From a bacterium (lineage in GTDB: Bacteria; Electryoneota; RPQS01), in assembly GCA_018814465.1 (NCBI GenBank), contig JAHIZR010000073.1, positions 1 through 5,411 of the forward strand: a DNA stretch of 5,411 nucleotides, in the 5' to 3' direction. Of the stretch, positions 1 to 5,411 are shown in pieces. The stretch's first letter is position 1. The number at the start of each line of letters is the position of its first letter. The position numbers were made by a program, and so were the translations under genes. Below the pieces are notes generated by a model. The model ran no database searches, was not told the origin of the DNA, and worked only from the letters and a program-made list of their open reading frames with translations.

Positions 1-1
1 G

Positions 2-121
2 GAATTGAAGGAAGCGGGGATCAGAAGTGTCGATGATATTGCTGTGACAAATGATGGGACGATCTATATCCTGAACTCGCGTTCCGGCTCCGTTTATTCC
101 GCGATCCTGCAAAATCGGTAA
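2..121 (+). CDS. C-terminal end of a probable NHL-like beta-propeller protein (5' end outside window)
   Basis: Only the last 39 codons and the TAA stop (119-121) are in the window. The visible tail contains DDIAVTNDGTIYILNSRSG followed by a short strand (SVYSAIL). The pattern DIAV-x-x-DG-x-IY-x-L-x-S-x-x-G-x-VY is typical of an NHL or similar beta-propeller blade, here the last one of the chain. Such propellers are often exported and act in protein-protein or ligand binding, but no enzymatic or binding residues can be judged from this piece. The stop is followed after 15 nt by the GTG of the next gene on the same strand, so the two are probably in one operon. The alternative is another repeat-rich beta-sheet protein; the family call is moderate, the coding call is firm because frame, composition and context agree. 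Confidence 0.7.
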   Translation, partial: ELKEAGIRSVDDIAVTNDGTIYILNSRSGSVYSAILQNR

Positions 122-122
122 A

Positions 123-129
123 AAGGCGG
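123..129 (+). promoter_or_regulatory. Ribosome binding site for the 1141-residue gene
   Basis: AAGGCGG lies 7 nt upstream of the GTG at 137 and differs from the consensus AAGGAGG at one base. It sits directly after the upstream gene's stop and supports GTG 137 as the start. No ATG exists in this frame until codon 45, which would remove the signal peptide. Confidence 0.6.
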
Positions 130-136
130 CGACACC

Positions 137-3100
137 GTGCTCAGATGCAGTCGCACAACGCTGTTTATTCTTGTCGCATTTTGGGCTGCCGGATTATCGT
201 CCGCACAGGATGTTTTCCGGCTGCGCACCCAAGAAGAGGTATTCACCGCTTCTTCGGTCAGAGATACCATGTTCGTGCTGCCTGTGACCTGGGTTGAATT
301 CGATTCAATCCAGGTTTTTCGTAATCATACCCGAATCGCAGAGTACACTCATTGGCGTCTGATGGAGCCGGGGAACAGGATTTGGATCTATACTCCGCTG
401 GGTCCAAAGGACACGCTCCTTATAGATTATTCCTATCGTTCCATTCCGCTTTACCGAACCTATGCGCGCCGTTCGCTGCGTTCTTTGACAAATGAGCCGG
501 CCCGTCTTGATACAACCCGGCTTGTCGCCGCTTTAAGACCGACTCATGTCTCGACAGAGGGCTGGACACGATTAAATAAGTCAGGTTCACTGATTCGGAG
601 CGTTCAAATCGGCACGGGACAGGATCTTGAGCTTGAATCCGCTCTGAACCTTCAGATTGAAGGGCGCATCGGTAAAGATATCGATGTCGTTGCCGCGCTC
701 ACGGATCAATCCACACCGATTCAGCCGGAAGGGACCACGGAGAGCATCAATGAACTCGAGAAAGTATTTGTATCGATTCGGAGTCCGCATCTTGCCGCGA
801 CTTTAGGCGACTATACGCTCGAATTGGACGGAGGAAGATACGATTCCTATAAGCGCAAACTCACCGGCGTCATGGGCGAGGCATCCTATACGGATTTCCA
901 GATGGTGGCGTCCGGCGCGGTCAGCGACGGTGAATTCACGACGAATTCGTTTGCCGGAATCGAAGCTGTACAAGGTCCCTATTCCTTGATGGGAAGAAAC
1001 GGCGAAATCGGTATCGTTGTTTTAGCGGGAACCGAAAAAGTCTGGCTGGACGGATTGCTGATGCGCCGCGGCGAAGGCAATGACTATACGATAGACTACG
1101 CTTCCGGCGAAATCTCCTTCACGCCGAACCGGATTATCTCGTCCGACTCAAGAATCGTTGTCGATTTCGAGTATGCAAATGAGGATTATGAACGGACTTA
1201 TACCGCCGCGCGAATTATTGCAGGCGCGGAGGATTCACGTGCCAGAGTCAGCGCTTCTTGGATCGGTGAATCCGATGATTATAATCGCCCGCTTGGTGTG
1301 GCATTGACCGAGGAAGACAAAGAGTCGCTACGTCAGGCGGGCGATAATCCGAGTCTTGCGGTAACGTTTGCCGGTGATTCCGTCGGACCTAAGCTCGGAG
1401 ATTACTCACGAGTTGATACGCTTTTCGAGGGAATCAGTTACTCGATTTTCGCGCGGATGCCACGAGATTCGAACGATGCACCGACAGGGGAATGGAATCT
1501 GGTTTTTGACGAATTCGGTGCGGGGAAAGGCGACTATGAGGCGACCGCGGATAATCGCGGACGAACGTATTTCCGTTGGGTGGGTCCCGGGCTTGGGAGA
1601 TACTTGCCCTATAAGAGAATCCCGCTTCCTGAGCAGCAGGCGCTGGCCGATCTTCGCGTCGAGGCGAAACCTGTCTCTGGATTGGCAATCGGAGTTGAAG
1701 CGGCGTCCAGCAGACATAATTCAAACTTGCTCTCACAACAGGATGATGCGGATGATGACGGGTATGCTCTGGCCGGTCACCTCGAATATGACAAGCTCAA
1801 TCCGTTCTTGCTTGGGATTCGCCCCTATCGGCTGAATTTCAGAAACGATATACGATATCGCAACCGGGATTTCTCGGAGATCACGCGCAGCGATGAAATC
1901 GAGTTCGACCGCGACTGGGATGCTATCCGATCATTAAATGCGAATGAAACGATTATCGAATCCAAGGCGGATGTCTCGCCGGTGAGATCGCTGACCGTTT
2001 CAGGCGGCATAGGCCTGCTGGACAGAGAAACGATTCAGTCCTCTGAGCGATATACCGGATCCATTCGCTTTAATCCAAGCGAACGGCTATCCGCATTTGT
2101 TTCTCACCTGCAGCTGTTCAGTGAAGATTCGACATCGGGCAGAAAAGGCGACTGGATTCGGCAGCAGGGCGAAGTGCGGGGAAGCCGCGGACGATTCTCG
2201 CCGCGTATCTCGCTGGCTCGCGAGAGAAAACGCGATGAAACCAACAGCGTTTTCTCCGGTTTTCGCTACCTCGATTACCGGACCGGGATGGGCATTGCGC
2301 TCCCCTCGCACCTTGGTTTTGACGGCGAATACGGGCAGCGAATCGATGAGAGATTGATTACGGAAACCGCCTATGTTGATTCAGCAACAGCTTCGACAAT
2401 TGCCGCGGAGGCTTACTGGCGGCCGCCTTCCATCGGCTGGAGCAAGCTGCGATTCGTGCATCGAGAGAAAGACTATGCGTTTAATGATACCGCGGATGTC
2501 GAAACGGATGTGGGACGACTCGAAGCCCTGATCACTCCGCGCAGCCGCGTGTTTGAAATGAATCTGACCTACGAAGTCGCAAAATCGCGCACCCAAGATC
2601 AGGTTCTGCTCGCCATCGAAGTCGAACCGGGCACCGGCACTCATCGCAGGGGAGGAGAAGACGAACCTTCTTATGTGCCTGACGATCAGGGAGACATCAT
2701 TCTTGTCTCACGCAACACGGGAACATTTGAGCCGGCAACCGAGTTGGAGTTTGCTTCTCTGATTTGGCTCCGTCCTGATGAACTGAACGACGAATCATTG
2801 AGCCCTTTGTTGAGAAGACTTTCGACTGAGACCGAGGTGACTATCGAAGAACGGTCGCGCCTGCCGCTTAGTGCGCGGCTGCTGCTGCTTGATCAGTCAC
2901 AGTATAGAGGAGATTCGACAATCTCAGGCCGAATAACCATTCGGCAGGACCTCCATTTTGACAGACTCAATCGACAACTCGCCTTGCGCCTCCGCTATCG
3001 CCAGTTCCAGTCCGTTGAGAATCAGATCCTGAATGGAGGTCAAAGCAGAAACCGTCACGAGGGATCGGCGAGAATTCGAGCGGCATACTTCTCCAACCTC

Positions 3101-3562
3101 CGCGGTGAAACCGAGACCGGACTTTCACGTGAAACAATCTCGAATATTTCCGGCTTGATTCCCGAACGGGATATCGACCAATGGTTCATTGAACAAAATT
3201 CGACACTTACTTTATCGCGAAAGTGGGAAATCGGTCTCGGACTCAAAGCTTCGGATACTCGAGACGAACAGACACGGACACAGGCCAGTCTGCGCGAGCT
3301 TCGACCGCGAGGAGCTCTGAGCTTTTCCGGAAAGGGACGCTTTGATGCGGATGTTTCCTGGATTCGCGCGACTTCGAACAAAGCACTGATCCCCTTTGAG
3401 CTGGGGCAGGGATCGAATCGCGGGGAAAACTATCGCTGGACACTGCGCGGAACCTATCAACTGGCGCAAAATTTCTCCGGATCCCTGAATTATACGGGAA
3501 GACGGGATGCAGGGGAAAAAACAACTCATATCGGAAGAGTCGAAGTCAGGGCGGTGTTCTGA
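137..3562 (+). CDS. Large exported beta-rich protein, probable outer-membrane beta-barrel of an uncharacterised family
   Basis: The product has 1141 residues and starts at GTG. Residues 1-23 form a Sec signal peptide (basic MLRCSR, hydrophobic LFILVAFWAAGL, cleavage likely after SSA-23). The only Cys is residue 4, with no lipobox, so it is not a lipoprotein. Residues about 50-110 are a beta module. Residues about 146-245 form a module with LNLQIEGRIG, an STPIQPEGTTE turn and TLGDY. Residues about 300-359 contain KVWLDGLLMRRGEGNDYTIDY and a second copy of the first module. From about 365 to the end, alternating strands and polar turns suggest a long barrel, closing with RVEVRAVF, whose terminal Phe fits an outer-membrane beta-signal. 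I recall the QPEGTT and NDYTIDY-type modules from unnamed FCB-group outer-membrane proteins and, more remotely, from SprA-like translocon proteins; that link is memory-based. The gene is coupled to the Omp85 gene that follows. Function is unknown: a channel, a translocon or an adhesive surface protein are all possible. Exported OM location is likely; exact family is uncertain. Confidence 0.85.
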   Translation: MLRCSRTTLFILVAFWAAGLSSAQDVFRLRTQEEVFTASSVRDTMFVLPVTWVEFDSIQVFRNHTRIAEYTHWRLMEPGNRIWIYTPLGPKDTLLIDYSYRSIPLYRTYARRSLRSLTNEPARLDTTRLVAALRPTHVSTEGWTRLNKSGSLIRSVQIGTGQDLELESALNLQIEGRIGKDIDVVAALTDQSTPIQPEGTTESINELEKVFVSIRSPHLAATLGDYTLELDGGRYDSYKRKLTGVMGEASYTDFQMVASGAVSDGEFTTNSFAGIEAVQGPYSLMGRNGEIGIVVLAGTEKVWLDGLLMRRGEGNDYTIDYASGEISFTPNRIISSDSRIVVDFEYANEDYERTYTAARIIAGAEDSRARVSASWIGESDDYNRPLGVALTEEDKESLRQAGDNPSLAVTFAGDSVGPKLGDYSRVDTLFEGISYSIFARMPRDSNDAPTGEWNLVFDEFGAGKGDYEATADNRGRTYFRWVGPGLGRYLPYKRIPLPEQQALADLRVEAKPVSGLAIGVEAASSRHNSNLLSQQDDADDDGYALAGHLEYDKLNPFLLGIRPYRLNFRNDIRYRNRDFSEITRSDEIEFDRDWDAIRSLNANETIIESKADVSPVRSLTVSGGIGLLDRETIQSSERYTGSIRFNPSERLSAFVSHLQLFSEDSTSGRKGDWIRQQGEVRGSRGRFSPRISLARERKRDETNSVFSGFRYLDYRTGMGIALPSHLGFDGEYGQRIDERLITETAYVDSATASTIAAEAYWRPPSIGWSKLRFVHREKDYAFNDTADVETDVGRLEALITPRSRVFEMNLTYEVAKSRTQDQVLLAIEVEPGTGTHRRGGEDEPSYVPDDQGDIILVSRNTGTFEPATELEFASLIWLRPDELNDESLSPLLRRLSTETEVTIEERSRLPLSARLLLLDQSQYRGDSTISGRITIRQDLHFDRLNRQLALRLRYRQFQSVENQILNGGQSRNRHEGSARIRAAYFSNLRGETETGLSRETISNISGLIPERDIDQWFIEQNSTLTLSRKWEIGLGLKASDTRDEQTRTQASLRELRPRGALSFSGKGRFDADVSWIRATSNKALIPFELGQGSNRGENYRWTLRGTYQLAQNFSGSLNYTGRRDAGEKTTHIGRVEVRAVF
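308..466 (+). repeat. Internal beta module, copy 1 (residues 58-110 of the 1141-residue protein)
   Basis: This stretch runs from IQVFRNHTRIAE to DYSYRSIPLYRTYA. It resembles residues 300-359 of the same protein: a short strand naming a 'V-x-x-x-G/H' turn, a second strand, a T-P turn, and then D-(Y/F)-x-Y followed by six residues and RTY, which aligns without gaps in both copies. Similarity is only at protein level and was found by eye, with one or two small gaps in the middle. Confidence 0.45.
1034..1213 (+). repeat. Internal beta module, copy 2 (residues 300-359 of the 1141-residue protein)
   Basis: The module begins EKVWLDGLLMRRG and continues through NDYTIDYASGEISFTP to VVDFEYANEDYERTY. 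The order 'x-V-x-(L/V)-D-G ... DY-x-IDY-x-x-G-x-I-x-F' is what I recall from periplasmic beta-sandwich modules of large FCB outer-membrane proteins. It matches copy 1 near the N-terminus, so the protein probably carries two related small beta domains flanking the QPEGTT module. Confidence 0.5.
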
Positions 3563-3564
3563 TG
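3548..3564 (+). promoter_or_regulatory. Translational coupling site: internal ribosome binding site plus TGATG stop/start overlap
   Basis: The TGA stop of the large barrel gene (3560-3562) and the ATG of the Omp85 gene (3562-3564) share the base A at 3562. AGGGCGG at 3548-3554, inside the last codons of the first gene, leaves 7 nt to the ATG and is a weak Shine-Dalgarno match. The arrangement is typical of termination-reinitiation coupling, which keeps the two products in a linked ratio. It also fixes the start of the second gene, because a clean signal peptide begins exactly here. Confidence 0.8.
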
Positions 3565-5301
3565 AGACGAGTCGTATTCATAGCGGTTATCGCCCTCAGC
3601 GTCGGGGCCGCGCTCGCAGCTCCCTTGAATCGAGTCGTCTTTCATGGGAACCGGCATTTCTCATCCGAAGAACTCAAAGCAATGATGGATCTCCCGACAG
3701 ATCGAGAGTTTGCGGAAAGCAAACTAAGACAAGCTCTGAACGCCCTCGCGGACTCAATGCTGATGCGGGATTACTTGTTTGCGAGCGTGGACAGTTTCCG
3801 CACGGAACAGAAACGTTCCAGAACGGTTCTGCATGTCTATCTCACGGAGGGACAGCTTGCCGGAATCCGGAGTATCCGCTGGCTCGGAGAAACAGACCTG
3901 CTGTCTGAACGAGTTCTGCGAAGGCTTTTGTCACAGAACGGCGGCAGGTTCAGCTGGTCAAAACTGAAGTTCGATATCCAATCACTGCTTGATTACTTTG
4001 AGGAGAACGGTTATCCTTTCGCAAAAATCGAGATTACAAAACTGAATCAGGACAGTCTTGATACTGCTTCGGTCAATCTCGATTTGAAAGTCCTGTCAGG
4101 TCCCTTTGTTCAGATACGATTCCTGAAATTTACCGGCAATAAGGTAACCAAGAGCAGCTTCCTTGCCCGTGAAACGCGGCTGGCGATCGGCGATGCATAC
4201 AATCGTATCGATATCAATACAGCGCGACGCTACTTGCGCAAGCTGCCGTTTATTCGTGTGGTAAATGAACCTCGCTTGTCCGTGGACGAGGAAGGGCAAA
4301 TCGGACTAGTATTCGATCTTGAAGAATCCCGCATGTCCCGTGTCGATATCGTCGCGGGCTATTCGCCCGGGGTGGATAACGAGAGTGGAACACTGAGCGG
4401 CCTGGTGGATCTTGAATTGATGAATTTCTTCGGCGGAGGGCGCAAAGCAAGAGTTCACTGGGAAAGACCCAATGAGAACATTCAGGCGATCGACTTGGCT
4501 TATATTGAACCCTGGGTTGCGAATCAGCCGGTGTCGCTGCAGTTGGATTTCAGTCAGCGTATTCAGGATACTTTGTACGTGACCCGGCATTTCGGATCGA
4601 AGGCTGTTCTATCGCTTTCTTCCTTTGTCTCGGTCTGGGGAGCCGCTCGCCGTGAAGCCGTGATCGTGGACTCGGCGGATGCGGTCACGCTCTCGATCGA
4701 GAACAGCGGCACGAATTATCTCGAAATGGGAGTTGAGTACGATTCGAGAGACCACCCGCTGAATCCTCGAAACGGTATTCTCTTTTCAACCTTTGGCGGG
4801 CAGGGATGGCGGAAGCTGACTGATCCTGAACCTGTCAGCGGAAAGCGTGCTTTCACTCAGCATCGAGTCGGGGTCGACAGCGAAGTGGATATCGAAATGT
4901 TCCCTTATTGGATTATTTCCCTGGCAACTCATGCCCGTTCATTGAACAGCGATGAGCCGGTTATCAAATTGCCGGATCTTTACAGGCTGGGAGGGGCGCG
5001 AACGCTGCGGGGCTACCGCGAAGAACAGTTTCTCGGATCCCGGATCGGGTGGGGATCATTCGAAGTTCGCTATTGGCTGGGCCAGGCGTCTCGTTTCTTC
5101 CTCTTTACAGATGCCGGAGGAGTTTATCGCGAATTCCTTGAGCAGGATCGCCGCCTCAGCCGCACGATTTTCAAGACCTCTACGGGTTTGGGAATGCGAA
5201 TTGAAACCGGAATGGGAGTCTGGGGAATAGACTATGGCATCGGAGAAAGTGACAATCTCCTGCGAGGCAAGCTCCATATCTCACTCTTCAGCACTTTCTG
5301 A
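3562..5301 (+). CDS. Omp85-superfamily outer-membrane assembly/translocation protein, TamA-like
   Basis: The 579-residue product has a Sec signal peptide (MRRVVFIAVIALSVGAALA, cleavage likely after residue 19). Three POTRA-like domains follow: about 22-97 (starting VVFHGNRHFSSEEL), about 98-182 (with ENGYPFAKIEI) and about 183-256 (with FTGNKVTKSSF and LPFIRVVNEP). Residues about 257-579 form the Omp85 barrel. Its landmarks are VEYDSRDHPLNPRNG (392-405), LGGARTLRGYREE with the R-G-Y loop-6 motif at 483-485, FLFTDAGGVY (513-522) and a terminal Phe. POTRA domains face the periplasm and guide unfolded barrel proteins; the barrel inserts or translocates them. BamA is usually near 800 residues with five POTRAs, whereas E. 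coli TamA has about 577 residues and three, so this is closer to TamA in plan. No TamB gene lies next to it in the window; its coupled neighbour is the large barrel, a plausible dedicated client. Family membership is very secure; BamA/TamA/other subtype is not, so no symbol is given. Confidence 0.95.
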   Translation: MRRVVFIAVIALSVGAALAAPLNRVVFHGNRHFSSEELKAMMDLPTDREFAESKLRQALNALADSMLMRDYLFASVDSFRTEQKRSRTVLHVYLTEGQLAGIRSIRWLGETDLLSERVLRRLLSQNGGRFSWSKLKFDIQSLLDYFEENGYPFAKIEITKLNQDSLDTASVNLDLKVLSGPFVQIRFLKFTGNKVTKSSFLARETRLAIGDAYNRIDINTARRYLRKLPFIRVVNEPRLSVDEEGQIGLVFDLEESRMSRVDIVAGYSPGVDNESGTLSGLVDLELMNFFGGGRKARVHWERPNENIQAIDLAYIEPWVANQPVSLQLDFSQRIQDTLYVTRHFGSKAVLSLSSFVSVWGAARREAVIVDSADAVTLSIENSGTNYLEMGVEYDSRDHPLNPRNGILFSTFGGQGWRKLTDPEPVSGKRAFTQHRVGVDSEVDIEMFPYWIISLATHARSLNSDEPVIKLPDLYRLGGARTLRGYREEQFLGSRIGWGSFEVRYWLGQASRFFLFTDAGGVYREFLEQDRRLSRTIFKTSTGLGMRIETGMGVWGIDYGIGESDNLLRGKLHISLFSTF

Positions 5302-5362
5302 GAACATAATTCCGCCCAACAGAAGGTTGGAACGTAATCGTCAAGAAATCCGCCGAGCAGGG
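5302..5362. other. Short gap between the Omp85 gene and the possible convergent gene
   Basis: These 61 bases hold no recognisable gene. The only structure seen is a 5-bp inverted repeat, CCAAC (5316-5320) and GTTGG (5326-5330) with a 5-nt loop, without a T-run on either side. It is too weak to call a terminator. Confidence 0.5.
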
Positions 5363-5411
5363 TTAAGCGCCGAACATCTTTTCCATTACGAGATTCAAGT
5401 AGGCGCGCAAC
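5363..5411 (-). CDS. Possible C-terminal end of a convergent gene (5' end outside window)
   Basis: Read on the minus strand, one frame enters from the window edge and ends at a TAA (complement of 5363-5365), giving LRAYLNLVMEKMFGA. The peptide looks like an amphipathic helix with an alternating hydrophobic pattern, as expected for a real protein end, and a tail-to-tail arrangement with the Omp85 gene would explain the gap. Fifteen codons are too few for statistical support or family assignment. A second minus frame is also open through this region, so the call is tentative. Confidence 0.35.
   Translation of the reverse strand, partial: LRAYLNLVMEKMFGA

Noticed and set aside
137..205. Lipoprotein signal peptide on the large barrel because of an early Cys
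   Set aside because: Cys 4 precedes the hydrophobic segment and no lipobox Cys follows it; the SSA cleavage site suits signal peptidase I.
1406..1736. Two overlapping minus-strand reading frames of about 100 codons
   Set aside because: They lie wholly inside the 1141-residue gene, are rich in Arg/Ser/Pro with no recognisable motif, and look like antisense shadows of its codon pattern.
3055..3529. Three minus-strand frames of about 90-110 codons near the end of the large barrel gene
   Set aside because: They overlap each other and the beta-signal-encoding end of the gene, with no start context or protein features.
3507..3908. Plus-strand 133-codon frame spanning the junction of the two complete genes
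   Set aside because: It overlaps both well-supported genes in another frame, has a basic, low-complexity composition and no domain; the TGATG junction and signal peptide beneath it are far better supported.
3562..5301. Naming the Omp85 gene bamA or tamA
   Set aside because: Three POTRAs and 579 residues favour TamA, but many lineages have short Omp85 paralogues, and neither tamB nor typical bamA neighbours (skp, lpx genes) are in the window.
5316..5330. Inverted repeat CCAAC/GTTGG after the Omp85 gene as a terminator
   Set aside because: The stem is only 5 bp and no T-run follows on either strand, so an intrinsic terminator is not supported.

Overview
The window looks like part of a Gram-negative, envelope-associated operon. 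Both complete genes encode proteins with Sec signal peptides, no cysteine in the predicted mature chain, and a terminal phenylalanine as in outer-membrane beta-barrels. The long first protein has sequence modules I associate, from memory, with large uncharacterised barrels of the FCB superphylum and nearby candidate phyla (Bacteroidota/Ignavibacteria, Zixibacteria-like, Gemmatimonadota-like). The lineage is an inference. Base composition is near balanced to slightly GC-rich by eye, and nothing suggests a recent mobile insertion.

Layout: (1) positions 2-121 hold the last 39 codons of a plus-strand gene, which resemble the final blade of an NHL-type beta-propeller. (2) After a 15-nt gap, a GTG-started 1141-residue gene (137-3562) encodes an exported, very beta-rich protein, probably a large outer-membrane barrel with N-terminal periplasmic beta modules. 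(3) Its TGA stop shares one base with the ATG of a 579-residue Omp85-superfamily gene (3562-5301), with a signal peptide, three POTRA-like domains and a 16-strand-type barrel carrying the LRGY loop motif. Its size and domain plan are those of TamA rather than BamA. (4) A 61-nt gap (5302-5362) separates it from a possible convergent minus-strand gene, of which only the last 15 codons are visible (5363-5411).

The two complete genes are very likely cotranscribed and translationally coupled, and the propeller gene probably belongs to the same transcript. The Omp85 protein would insert or assemble outer-membrane proteins or translocate a substrate; the large barrel is the obvious candidate client or partner. 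No promoter, RNA gene, CRISPR array, insertion sequence or convincing terminator was seen. The most interesting point is the one-to-one coupling of a TamA-like assembly factor with an undescribed giant barrel instead of TamB.
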